DNA of 64,000 bases, taken from contig JANAVB010009599.1 of assembly GCA_029216955.1 (NCBI GenBank), positions 5,800,165 through 5,864,164 on the forward strand. Direction: 5' to 3'. This document shows positions 1 to 10,980 of the stretch, in pieces. The notes under the pieces were generated by a model that searched no databases, was not told the DNA's origin, and was given only the letters and a program-made list of their open reading frames with translations. This stretch comes from Iris pallida (lineage: Eukaryota > Streptophyta > Magnoliopsida > Asparagales > Iridaceae). Each line of letters starts with the position of its first letter. The first letter of the stretch is position 1. Position numbers and translations under genes: made by a program.

Positions 1-1617
1 TCGGTTTTGATAACACTCAACCCATTCGAAACCCATATTTGATCCCAGTCCTCATTCTCTGTGAAACACAGCTATGTAATATCCATCTAAACATGTAGAT
101 ATATATTAATCATCAACAATTTAACCATAATTTAACCATTTAAAACAGTTTAAAGAAAACTCTAAAAATACATTTCTATTTCAGTTTATCGAGTATCAGA
201 AATATGGGTAAACCCCTAATTTGAAACTCAAAAATCTATAATAAATCCAAATTAGGTGCTCAGTGTGTTCTCCATGTGTGCATGTCAGGGAAAGTGTTTG
301 TATCCAAGCAAGTGGACACAAGGTGTCCAAACTCTCAAACATCAAAATCAGTATACAATTAATCAGCCTCCTCATACGGCCGTGTCTCGTCGTCGTAGAC
401 ACGACACAGGCCACGTGGAGCCACGTGCTCATGCCCATACCTAGCCCAGTGTAGGGCTACACATTTGAGTCCCTGACACGTCACCACGACGTGTCTAGAT
501 GAGACACGATAGCCGTATCAGTGGCGACTTTTATGTGCGTACGCAATAGGCTCTGATCCGTGCGGCTCGATTTGCGAGCTCGACACGAAACGAGTTGACA
601 TGGAATTTGGGGGCTGATATGTCAGTCATGTTCCCAAGCCACACACCAAGTTTCACGTGTCCAAGTGACACAGACACTGCGCACCGCCACCCGAAGATAA
701 GGGCACGCGCGCGCGCGCGTCGGCTGTGGTTCATTTCCGATTCTGGACAGGAATACAATGCTATTCGTGCTCAGACCAATATAGATTCAAAAGCCATATT
801 TAGATATACAAATCCAATCAATTAGTTTTCAAAATTATGAACAATAAATCCTATGTGGCATTTTATCAAACACATGCATATTTGCACTGATACGTGTCCG
901 ATACGGACACCAAATCAATACAAAATCCTACGAAACTCATCCTACAGCTAGGGGAAACCTAGATGGATGTATCTACAGGAATAATTCATGGAATCATGGA
1001 GGTTTAGAGAATTTATCTATTGGGATGAATTCCTTTAGAGAAGCTTCGATTGTATAGATTCCTCCTTGCGGCTCCAAATCCCTAATGCACTCGAAATCTG
1101 AATTTCCTCAACCATAATGATTCATAAACAATAATCAGGACCTAATGCAAAAGACTAGGGTTTCATAGGAGAAGCAATGAGAAAGTTAGGAAGATACTTA
1201 CTTAGGTTTTTGTCAGGAGGAAGGAATGAAAAGTGAGATGAATTCTCAACAATATGTTAAGTACTTCCCCCCCTTTGACCTAGTTTCGCCGACCATACCT
1301 AGATGGGCTATGGTTTCATAATGGTTAGGCTTGGGCCTCCCTTCTATGGCTAAAATAAAATAGACATTAATTAAGGGAAGTTGCTAACTAGGCCTAATAA
1401 ATAAGCTAATAGTTTCTAACCTTAGAATAGGATTACTAATCCTGCAATCATGCTACTAGGTCACTAAGTCATGGTGAGACATTAGGCTAGGTTGCACCAA
1501 GGCTATACTATCACTAGGCCAAAATAAATTACTACACTAATAATGTAATATATAAAAAATAACCAAAAGAATTTCACAATGACCAAAATAACCTTAAATA
1601 TAAAAATGGATGTGACA
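1..1617 (-). mobile_element. 3' LTR (partial) of outer chromovirus H
   Basis: This stretch lies directly downstream (on the minus strand) of the chromodomain end of H pol and its polypurine tract. Read on the minus strand it opens with TGTCACATCC, a normal LTR start. The other end is not in the window, so the LTR is at least 1.6 kb. It shares landmarks with the L-type LTRs: the GTGTCCG/CGGACAC palindrome, GC-rich patches with alternating CG (about 700-720) and CACGTG-type motifs (about 414-427). I see no gene in it; the short open frames here show no recognisable protein. The boundary at 1617 is inferred from the TG start and the adjacent purine tract. Confidence 0.65.
894..910. repeat. 17-bp palindrome, GTGTCCG arms
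   Basis: GTGTCCG-ATA-CGGACAC, with perfect 7-bp arms and a 3-bp centre. The same palindrome is found in both LTRs of element L (3753-3769 and 28244-28260), so it is a conserved piece of this LTR group. A protein-binding site is possible but unproven. Confidence 0.7.
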
Positions 1618-1631
1618 AATCTACCCTCCTT
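1618..1631 (-). other. Polypurine tract of H
   Basis: Minus strand AAGGAGGGTAGATT directly before the 3' LTR. Just upstream the minus strand reads as NFEYKFF then stop, the usual C-terminal tail of Tekay/Del-type pol. This is the plus-strand primer site for reverse transcription. Confidence 0.65.
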
Positions 1632-1696
1632 AAAAAAATTTGTACTCGAAATTAGAGACAAAACTAAATAGATGAGAAGGATAGAAAAGTCATATC

Positions 1697-2779
1697 TCAC
1701 GGCAAAAAAAGATAAGGGTATTTCTCGCTCATCTCGTCCTCCCTCTCCCAGGTAGACTCACCTAGAGTGTGGTGCCTCCAAGCTACGCGAACTAAGAGTA
1801 TTGTCTGGTTCCTCAGCACCTTCTCCCGTCGATCCAGAATCTTCCTAGGCTGTTCTGGATAACTAAGAGTAGGGCCCACCTCGATCTTGGAATGGTCCAG
1901 TACATGGCTGGGATCTGCCACATACCGTCTCAATTGCGACACATGAAACACATTGTGGAATCCCTCTAATGCATGGTCAAGTCCAGTTTGTATGACACAT
2001 CACCGACTCTTCCACTGATGATGAAAGGTCTGATGAAATGCGGACTAAGCTTTCCACCTCCGCCAAAGCGAATAGTACCATGCGTCGGAGATATCCTCAG
2101 AAACTCCAGATCTCCAACCTAGCACAAACATGGTCTCAAGCTTAACTATAACAATCATATGATCAAACAAAATCACAAAACAAACAAAGTCCTAATCCTA
2201 AGTCTAAGCTGTACCTTAAACTACAAAGGTGTTCGGTGGCTATCGGCCCAATGCCGCTGTCTATCCTGCGCCACGCGAAATCGATCTCTGATGAGCTTCA
2301 CCTTCTCGGTTGTGTTAACAACCATCTCAGGTACAAATAAAGCTCGCTCTCCAATGTCATTCCAAGATAAGGGTGTATGACATCTACGCCCGTATAGTGC
2401 CTCAAATAGTGACATTCTAATGCTGGCCTGGAAACTGTTGTTGTATGCAAACTCCTCTAAATGTAAATAATCCTCCCAGGAGCCTCCAAAGTCCAAAACA
2501 AAAGTCCGTAGCATGTCCTCTAGTGTCTGAACAGTCCTCTCTGACTTTCCGTCCGACTGAGGGTGGTATGCAGTACTAAACTTGAGCTGAGTGCCCAAAC
2601 TAGTCTGCAGACTGTGCCAGAAATGGGAAGTAAAGCGACTATCCGGATCTGAGACAATGCTCACCGGAACTTCGTGTATCCTGACAATCTACCGCATATA
2701 AATCTCTGCTAGCCTCTCAGTCGACGTACCCACCTTAAATGGCAAAAAGTAGACTTATTTGGTCAACCTGTCTACGATG
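1697..2779 (-). pseudogene. H pol, 3' part: end of integrase core, GPY-like region, chromodomain
   Basis: Continues the integrase interrupted by element L; the break falls between IWVIV (at 31761 and beyond) and DRLTK. At 2221-2664 lies the rest of the integrase core, with SDPDSRFTSHFW and the YHPQSDGKSERTVQ motif carrying the catalytic Glu. At about 1950-2118 lies a GKLSPHFIRPF segment (GPY/F-like). At 1697-1951 lies FHVSQLRRYVADPSHVL followed by a chromodomain-like tail (LVRVAWRHHTLGESTWE), which marks a Tekay/Del-type chromovirus. It targets the preintegration complex to chromatin in intact relatives. Breaks: a TAG in place of the expected Glu just before the 96-bp interruption at 2119-2214, and a 1-base frameshift near 1950-1960. 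Not functional. Confidence 0.85.
2119..2214 (-). other. Probable 96-bp GT-AG intron in H pol
   Basis: On the minus strand a T-rich segment starting GTACAG and ending GTGCTAG interrupts an otherwise colinear pol reading frame. Removing it joins ...FK to VGDLEFLRISP, the expected family sequence between integrase and the GPY region (LEFxVGDxVFLxxSP type). It contains in-frame stops. It could instead be a small insertion, but the exact GT-AG limits and the T-rich composition favour an intron. Confidence 0.6.
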
Positions 2780-4146
2780 TGTAACACCCAGTTTTCCAAA
2801 TGAAGGTAATTTTAAAATTTTGTAATTTTAATCTTTTAATAATGATATTTTAAATCATGATGTAATTTTTGGTAATTTTAAATCATTTTAAAACTATTTT
2901 AAATTATGACTTATGATTTGATGTCTTGCTAGTGTAACCCTAGAGCCTAGCCTTGTGATTAGGATATTTCATTTATCATTTCTAGTTTGAGGAGTATTTT
3001 AGTCATTTTTGTAATTTAGGGAATTATTTGGAATTATTATGTATTATTTAGATTTATTAGAATTAACGTGATTTTTAGTGATTTTTAGTATAATTGATTT
3101 TGGTGTTTTAGTTGACTTTGACTAGTGTTGACTAGGAGACGAACCTAGAGACTAACCTCGGTCATGACCACTTGGTTAGGTTAAGTAACCTTAGCTTGGC
3201 CTAAGTTAGTGAGGATTAACTCATTGGAACTTGTTTGGAGAGATTAGGAATTGATTAGGCTAGAATGGCTTATGACTTCATAAGTCATGACTAATGACTT
3301 GAGCCTTAAAGCCCATAGGCCCACACCATGTAGCCAAACCCAAACCCTAATAGTTTTGGCCAGCCACTATTGATCCCCCGCCTCTATTTAATACTCCTCA
3401 AAGTTAGGGCTATCCTCCATTAGGATGTTTTGCCAAGTTTTAGAAAGAGGTAAGCCCCAATCTTCAATAAATCATAGAAATTCCTATTTAGCTCCTTTTC
3501 CACCCAAACCAATTGAATTAGGTTCTAAATTTTCTGTTCTTGCTGTTGTTATTGAGTATTTTCAGAGTTTGAACAATTTGTGGATATTTTGGGAGCTTGA
3601 GGAACCATTTCATTTGGGGCTTTTGTGTGGATTTGAACCATAGGTAGAATTTCTAATCTACTCCATAAATTCCTAATTTTATTGCATTTCTAGGATGCCC
3701 TAGGCCTACCCTAGCTGTAGGATTAGCTAACCCTAGAATTCGAGTCCATTTTGTGTCCGTATCGGACACGTATCAACCCATATGTGTAGGTGTTTGGTGA
3801 AATGCCTCAAAGGGCATTTTGACCTAATTTTAGGATTGTGTTGGAATAGGAAATTAGGATTTTATCTCGCTTGTGTGATTCTTGTATTCTGAACACGTTT
3901 TTGTGTTGTGTCGTATCGAATTTTAGATACGAACACGCTGTGCCCATACGCGCGCGCGGGCAGATGGCATGCCCTGCTGCTCGGGTGCATTTGCTCAGTA
4001 CACACGACGTTTGGGCCCACGAAACTCAACACACACATTGTGTCAATGACTGACACGAGGTTCCTCGAGTTGTACGGGTCCTCGTGTCGTGTCGGACATG
4101 TATTTGCGTGTACACGTGCTATGCGCTGTGCGTGTACTGTGTACCG
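2780..4146 (+). mobile_element. Left LTR of L, first part
   Basis: The first 1367 bp of the LTR, matching 27284-28635 nearly base for base. It holds an AT-rich start, a run of TTGACT motifs near 3113-3135, the palindrome at 3753-3769 and a GC-rich CACG/CGTG region at about 3890-4140. T1 is inserted at 4147; the LTR resumes at 21853. No gene is seen. Confidence 0.9.
3753..3769. repeat. 17-bp palindrome, GTGTCCG arms
   Basis: GTGTCCG-TAT-CGGACAC in the left LTR of L. Same motif as 894-910 and 28244-28260. Confidence 0.75.
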
Positions 4147-5506
4147 TATTTGCCATGAAATATAAAAGAGCAGAACAATTATCGTAGGACTGGACTTTTA
4201 ATTCACGTTACAAACTCGCTTGTACGAAGAAAGCCTAGGGACGAAAACCTAGGTACAGCAGTCTAAGTACAATTGTTTATTTTTGATTCTGGGGGGTGAC
4301 GATAGAGGCTCAGGAAAGCGACGGCAGCTCTGCCTTACTCCTTGGACGATCGGACGTAGCCTTGGCTCCTGTGACGAGATGGTTGGCGTTGACGAAGAAA
4401 TGCCCTTCTTGCTCTCCTCGTGTTGCTCTTCTGGCTTCTCTCTCTCTCTGTGTATTTTCTCTCTGATTATTAGGGGGAAGCTCTCTGTATATCTCCGCAA
4501 GGGAATGGCACCTTGCTATTTATAAGAGTGGAGGCATCATTAGGGTTTGGATAATTGCCCATTCTCAAAGTGGCGGCGGCCTGATGATTAATCAATCTGG
4601 ACCATTGGTCTTAAGCGTGAAGGATCTGGGCCATTAATGTGGATAGTATTGAATCCTGTGAATGATTAATGCTGATTGCTTTAAATCTTCATGATTGGTC
4701 GAGTCAAGCTTGGATCTCTCACCACGTGTCCCATTGGCTTGATCATGAATGATATGACCTGATCTCATTAATTATGAGGATAACGTTAAATATGGTTATT
4801 GGGATCTGGTAAATCTCTGATTGATTTAATACCACGTATCCCATAATCAACCCTGCTACCAGCTGTCAAGTCATGGGGGCAATTGAATATCTGCCACGTG
4901 TCTTAATGGTGGACCCTGCCAGAGCCACATGATATCCATGAACCGTATAAGACAGTGTCCCAGCGAGCCGCATAGGTATAGTACTTGCGAGCCGCATGGG
5001 ATGGTTTCATGGTGAGCCGCAGGAGGATGATTCCAGCCGCATTAAGCTGTTCTTCGATTGAGCCGCATGGGAGTCTGCCATGTGGCAATCTCGGATCGTA
5101 TCAGAGATTTTCTTCTGTTCCCGAAGAGTCTGTCATTATGACAGGACCATCATGGCACTTTAAGTCAGAGCCGTCAGCTATCAAATCATGGCAGAGCATT
5201 AAATAAGGCCATTACTCGATGGCCAGCTGTGTGAAGGGATCCCATAGGGACATGTTGCATTGATCGAGCCGCATATCTCCGTTGGTCGTTTGTGAGCCGT
5301 ATGTACTTCCGAGCCGCATGAGGCTGGGAGACTCTTTGAACCGCATGGGACTGTCCCTATGTAAGCTGCATGGATTCTCCTGCCCCGAGCCGCATGAGAC
5401 TAAGAGTCTCTCTGAACCGCATGGGACTGCCCCTGTATGAGCCGCATGGGGTTCTCCTGCTCCGAGCCGCATAGACCATCATTCTAATATTTTCCATGCT
5501 TCTACA
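4147..5506 (-). mobile_element. T1 3' LTR (left)
   Basis: Near-identical to 20494-21852; the first few hundred bases compared by eye differ at roughly 3%. It ends CTTCTACA. A TATA-like box on the minus strand (plus-strand TATTTATA at 4517-4524) would be the element promoter. The part from about 4960 to 5475 holds about 14 copies of a GAGCCGCATGRG microrepeat, mostly 20-30 bp apart. Confidence 0.9.
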
Positions 5507-5519
5507 AGACCCCCTTCAA
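5507..5519 (-). other. T1 polypurine tract
   Basis: Minus strand TTGAAGGGGGTCT directly before the 3' LTR start TGTAGAAGC. The same tract flanks the left LTR of T2 (35675-35687), which shows the two elements are related. Confidence 0.8.
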
Positions 5520-5827
5520 AGTTTTCAATTTGCAAAATTAAAATACTTTGAATAAGAAGCATGGCCTTTGCTAACCGCATTGATGATTCAGCCGCATAGA
5601 TTTATCTGGCCGCATGAGCTGTTAGGCCGTATAGACCTTTTGCCACGTGTCCCAACCACGTGTGCAAATCTTCTTCATTAAATGCCCTTGATTCATTTTT
5701 TAAATTAACGCCACCTTTTAGGGGAGGATCCCAAGGGTCAGTTTTGCTTTGACCGAAGCGTTTTGCCTTTACTCTTTTAGGCGGCATGTGGATCAAGGCG
5801 TTTATTGATTTACGAGCCTCTTTCGCC
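5520..5827 (+). promoter_or_regulatory. Upstream region of T1 antisense gene
   Basis: No gene. Contains four or five further CCGCAT-type microrepeats (5573-5625, 5780) and a CCACGTGT-type G-box-like site near 5642. It lies between the polypurine tract and the TATA box of the antisense gene, so it is the likely promoter region. Confidence 0.4.
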
Positions 5828-5835
5828 TATAAATA
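5828..5835 (+). promoter_or_regulatory. TATA box of T1 antisense gene
   Basis: TATAAATA in the context CCTATAAATAGG, 106 bp before the ATG at 5934. T2 has AATAAATA in a matching context 90 bp before its antisense ATG. It lies inside the element, outside the LTR, on the strand opposite to gag-pol. Confidence 0.6.
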
Positions 5836-5933
5836 GGAGTAATTTATTCTTTGAGGGTTTCTTTACCTTCTCTCTTTGCTCGAAACTCCTTGTTGCCGAC
5901 TTCCTCCTCGTCTTTTCCCCTCAACGATCGACA

Positions 5934-8900
5934 ATGGCTCCCAAGAAGGCTGCTGCGTCGAAGGCTGCAAAGGGCAAGGCGGTTGCTTCTGTGGCGACTG
6001 CGGCGACGAACGTGGTCACTCCTCCACCGGCTGCTGTTCCCTCTGTTCATCCCGATGTTCACCTGCCTATTGCTGGTAAGGGGGTCGCCTGAAAACCCTA
6101 ACTGCTGCCATGGCTCTGTTGCATATTTTATGCACAAGTCGCATGTACGAGACTCGTCGATGTGATCGCATAAGCATTTCACCCCATGGGGCCGCATGAG
6201 CTTGTCATACTCGATCTGAGCCGTATGTATGTTTTCGATTTGGGCCGCATAAGCGTCGCTCACTTTTGAGCCGCATAAGCTCGCTTGTTTGTAGCTGCAT
6301 CAGCTCATATGAGTCTGGCTCATAGGCGTGCTTATCCTGAACCGCATGAGTCTATCTGTTCAGGGCCGCATGGGTCTGTGTGGTCTTTGAACCGCATAGT
6401 CCCTTTTGAATCTGAGCCGCATGAGGCTATGATTAAACAGAGCCGCATAGACTTATCTTTTTCTGAGCCGCATGAGGCTGTGTCGGTCCGAGCCGCATAG
6501 ACTCAAATGATCTTTCCAATGCTTCTTGTTTTGACTATCTTCTAATTTTTTTTCTTTTTTGTCTTTCCTCAGTGAATCTGCCAGTAAATCCTGCGGAGGA
6601 ACTTCTGGTCGGCTCGAATCAATTTGCCTTAGGCTTGCGTCTTGATGACTTAGTTAGGTCTATGCTGAATCAATTTTCGGCTAATGAGCCTTCGGGGAGG
6701 TTGAACGCCATCGAAAATCAGACCCTCCATTACCTCCGTTCCATGATGAATTCTGGAAAGTTGGATGGATCATATCTGAAGCCCTCATTCCTCTTCGGGG
6801 ATGCCTTAATCATAAAGAATCCCCGAGTATTAGAGATCTCTGAGAACTGGGATTTTACTTTGGATGGGATGGCGATCCATATTCCTCTCATGGAGCGTCA
6901 TTATCCCTTGTCGTGGTTCAATATGGTATTGTTGTCCAGGACGATGGTGGAGACCTTAACTCCTACCCAATCGGGGATGTTGATGGGCAACATCCATTAT
7001 AACCCGAACATTGGGTCAGCGCACGCGGGTAAGGACTCCGTCAGCCGGTACATGATGGGACTGGCCCCAGGCACATTTATGAACATCTATGGTCCCAACT
7101 TCACATTCACTTAAGCTGATACTTTCCTGAATCGGCTTGTTCGTAAAAAATCTTATCCCGTTGGCAGATTGGTATTGCTGAACTGGATAAATCCCACCCC
7201 TTCGTGGGCCCGCTTGACCACTTGGGTTTTGGAGACTTATGGGACGTTCCTGCAGGAGGTAGGCCTCTATCATGCCATCCGAGGCACCTGTCACGGGCTT
7301 CCTATCAATAAGCCATTGTTCATGGCGCTTTTGGAGATGTATAACCGGCGAACAGGGACGTTCTTCGTACCCGGAGGGGAGTTGGGGCTCGCTCTCCATG
7401 AGATGCATACTGTCTCCAAGCTTTCGTGGGGGGACGAGCCTTTCGAGGTGTACACCCCATCGAACGAGGAGCTCGAGGACCTGGACCGACGACTCCCAGG
7501 TTTTGTCACGGTGTACCAGGAGTTACTGTGCCATCATAGTACTTGCCACCAGATGGCTATAAAAAAGGAGGATAGCTCAGAAGGGAACGCTCCCCACACC
7601 ACATCCTGGGTCAATTATCTTTTCAAAGTTGGCCCTTCTGAGGAGGTTATTCCTCGAACCCCTCAAACCCAGGGGAAGATAAAGGACCTGATGTTAGGCG
7701 TCAAGAAGTCGCGGTCTAGTAGCGACATATTCGGGAGTCAAACTGACTCTCTTAGCTATTTTTACTACGGTACCAGGCAGATGTCTGAGAAAGCACTCCT
7801 GGCTGGATTTTTGATGATATGGCTACGGAACTGCGTAGTCTCGGGGGGGGGGGGGGGAAGGCAGGTTCTATCGAGAGGATCAGCCGCCACTTCATTCTCC
7901 CTGCCGTTAAACTGGTATTTGGAGTTAGACTGGCTCTTTTCCCTGCCATGGTATGTAGCATACATCATGGTCTTCGAGCATTCTCATCCAAGGTCATTGC
8001 CCGCAAGAAGACGCTGGACTTTGAACGCATCGAGCTACCTTACCACTATTTGATGGGGTGGTTGTTGATGCACTACAAATCCTTGATGGGATCTGGAACA
8101 GCGGAAGATGTTACAGACGAAGACGCCTTCCTTTTCAAATGTCGTCACCAACCTTGGAAATACAGTACTATGCCAGCTTGTCGGAGGGCACTGGCGAGAG
8201 TGGATGGGTGTAGCTTTTTTGTATATATCCCCTAATTTTCTGATGAGGAAGTGAAGGATGTGCACCTTGATGGTACCGGACCTCCTCATTTTCTGTCTCC
8301 GAAGATGCTCACCTGGTTGTGCAACATTCGCCCCGCGCATCTGGTTTATCGTTACCGCAATAACGTGTACTTGGAACCCTACCTGCCCAGTAGGTTTTCC
8401 CGCCAATTTGGCTATAGTCAGTTATTCCTCGACTGTCCCAGCCCTTGCTTGGGCTTTGAAGGTAGCGTTCTTGATGGTGCCAGGGCATGGAATTATTATG
8501 ACGCCTATCATACTCGAGCCAGCTTCTCAGTCCCTGATACTAAGGCGTCGAGGGAAATCTTGTATGTGGCCGCCTTGTATCATGTTATGGCGAACAAGCC
8601 TCCCGTCAATTTTGATCCGAGCACCAGTTTCATCGTGGGTACCGGTTTACAAGAAAAGCCCAAGGGTGCCAAGGCTAGAAAGCAGCTAGCGCTCCAGATT
8701 CCCCTTACTGAATCAGAACCTTCCGAGGCGGCCGAGGAGGATGACGACCATGATAGCGAAAACTCTCTTTCTTCTGGGGGTGAAGAAGTAGCGGATCAAC
8801 CGCTTGCCACACCAGACGAATTGACGGAGGATCCGTTGCTTGCTACACAAGAGGAAGTAATAAGGGAAGGACAGCCGCCTGCTGTGCCTGGTCCCTCACG

Positions 8901-10621
8901 TAAACGAGCCAGTGTGAGTCTTCTGACGGCAGGACGACCTTTTCTGTGAAAAGAGCTGCCGTTAGATCTCGTAGGGTACTTATTACCGAGGGGGATGAAG
9001 ATGCAGACGATGTTTCGGAGGTAAGACCAGGTCGGAGCCATCTCCTTGTTGTAGTTTTCTTTCTCTTAGGTTACGACTTAATCATTTTTCTTTGTAGGTG
9101 TCTGATGAACCGGCCTCTCATGAATCGTCTGTCGCCCCCGAGGTTGATCCGGCCCTTGCTGCTTTGATTAGTGGCATGTGTTCCGCGATCCTTTCAGCGG
9201 GGGCTCTCCCAGCGGCGGCTGAGGACTCTCAAGTTGCTGAGGCCCTAGTCCGGGATGACGAAGGTTCCCTCGGGCCTGTCTTCGAGGTTGCTGAATTTCT
9301 GCAAGGCGACACCGATCTCGTTGCATCCCCTCCCGAGCGTGTCGGGGAGGAGGAGCCTATCATATTCAACTCGGAGGCTGCTGGTGAAGAGGCTGCGGTG
9401 GCTGTAGGCGAACCTCAGCCTCCACACTCTTTCGCTGGTAAGATAAGCCAAATATTGACTAGTGAAGGGGCTTATTTGCTCTATCAACATATCTTCTGGG
9501 TCAAATTGATTCATGGTTGTCTTGGCCCTACAGGTCCTGACCCTGTACTTCCCACCGCGGATGTTCTTGGGGAAGTCTCGACCTGCCGCGATCTGGGGGA
9601 AAGGAGCGTTTCCTCTCCTTCGTCGTCTCATGTCGAGGGGCCTCCCGCCAGCTCCGGGCAGATGGGAATGGGGCTGGCGATGGTCTCCGCCTCATCCTCT
9701 GCTGCTTATACGGCTCCGGAGATTGACCTCTCGACCCTGCCGAGCATTCAAGTTTTGCGGGCTGCTAAAGAGGAGTTGGCCGCTGTTCATACGTCCTTCC
9801 GTACGGAGTTTGTTTCTCTTGTGGCAGGGGCGGCAGATTCTGTTGTGTCTTCTTCCGTGTTGCCGGCTACACTCCCATTGACGCCGGCTTCTTCGGAGGT
9901 GCTGGACGAGGTGACGTAGGATGTGGTCGACAGCTTCTATCGCCACTTAAAGAGGGGCGTAGATGTTGCTGTAGAACGGGGGACCCCTTTTACTCTGTCT
10001 CTGCGGTGTGCTCGGGGTTAGATTAACACTTTGAAGGCTCTTCCTGGCGGGGTGGGGTTGGCTGCACTCCTGGAGCCTAAGTTGGCAGAGGCTGATCAGC
10101 TTGTGACCCAATTGCTGGCGATACGGCAGGCGGGCTTGCCTGCTGCGATTGAACGGGAGCGGGGCTTTTTTATTGCTGCTCGGGATAGGATCAAGCTTGC
10201 TCGAGATACTGCCGGGCCAGTTGTGCAGGGGGACCTTGACAAGTTCTCCGCTTCGTATTACAGGCTGGGTCATCGGAGTCAGGCTTGTTGGGCTCGGGAA
10301 GAGTCTGCTTCTCGTAGAATAGCTGACACGAAGGAGCGGATCCTCGCGCTTCAAAGGGAGTTGGCCTTCTTAGAGTCAGAGCTGGGGGCTGCTCGTGCGG
10401 AACAGGAGTCGATCGATCGGGAGGCCGAGAGGGTTTCCCGATCTTCTGTCAACCTGGAGCGAGCTTTCAAGAAATTCGAGGACAACTGGCAAGCTCATGC
10501 TCGTCTGGAGGACGCGGAGGTGCTGAGCCAGGAGGCGGTGCGTCGAGCAAAACAGAGGCTTGAGCGGTCGGTTGCCTTGCTGATGGACCATCTCATGGCG
10601 TTATGTGCCCCGGAGCAGTGA
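5934..10621 (+). pseudogene. T1 antisense gene, spliced, plant-mobile-domain-like with coiled-coil end
   Basis: Extra gene on the strand opposite gag-pol. Exon 1 (5934-6075) encodes a Lys/Ala-rich start, MAPKKAAASKAAKGKA. Intron 1 is 6076-6572 (phase 1). Exon 2 is 6573-9020, intron 2 9021-9097 (phase 0), exon 3 9098-9437, intron 3 9438-9533 (96 bp, phase 1) and the last exon ends at 10621. All introns are GT-AG and keep the frame. The segment around 7790-8090 (LAGFLMIWLRNCV ... ILPAVKLVFGVRLALFPAM) resembles the plant mobile domain, an assignment from memory of the family. Residues near 8700-8800 are acidic (EEDDDHDSE). The C-terminus (10240-10620) is charged and coiled-coil-like. Breaks: stops at 7112, 8233, 9917 and 10019; a frameshift at the 15-G run 7843-7857; and a frameshift at 8900-8946. 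T2 carries a homologue. Function unknown; additional antisense frames are reported for some Tat elements such as Grande. Confidence 0.75.
6120..6510 (+). repeat. CCGCAT microrepeat cluster in intron 1
   Basis: About 14 copies of GAGCCGCATGAG or GAGCCGCATAGA variants, mostly 20-30 bp apart, filling intron 1 of the T1 antisense gene. The same motif fills parts of both T1 LTRs and, in the other orientation, the N-terminal gag coding region (19900-20130). Confidence 0.85.
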
Positions 10622-10714
10622 TCAGCCTTCTGTCTTTTTTTGCTGTCTTTTTTTTCTTTTTGTCTTCATTTTGTAAGGAATGAGATCCCAAATGATGTAG
10701 CACTTTGAATTTTG

Positions 10715-10720
10715 AATAAA
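10715..10720 (+). terminator. Poly(A) signal of T1 antisense gene
   Basis: AATAAA 94 nt after the stop codon at 10619-10621, preceded by a T-rich stretch (10635-10675). T2 has AATAAA 75 nt after the corresponding stop. Confidence 0.6.
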
Positions 10721-10980
10721 TGAGCATGTTTCAACTCATCTTCTCTTTCTTGTACTTGTGGTGTTCGTATATTTGGACCTGTTGAAGGTTTATTTGTGGA
10801 CCTGTCGCCCTGGGCGTACCTTGGTTTTAGGTACGAGTAACAAATTTTGGAGAGGAATACCTAAAACAACTTTGCGATAAGACAACTATAGAAGTTTTTG
10901 GTATTCAGGAGAACGCCAAGGAGCAACTGGGCTCTCAGGCATGATAGGGAAGGGGTGGGCGTGTACTGGAGATCCAGTAC

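Noticed and set aside
196..825. Short overlapping open frames in the first kilobase
   Set aside because: Both strands are open by chance in a GC-rich LTR patch; no recognisable protein and no support from a second copy.
1697..2664. Envelope-like gene after H integrase
   Set aside because: The sequence is chromodomain and GPY-like region, not a transmembrane protein.
5934..10621. Host gene captured between two repeats
   Set aside because: It lies between the polypurine tract and pol of T1, and T2 has a homologue in the same place, so it belongs to the element.
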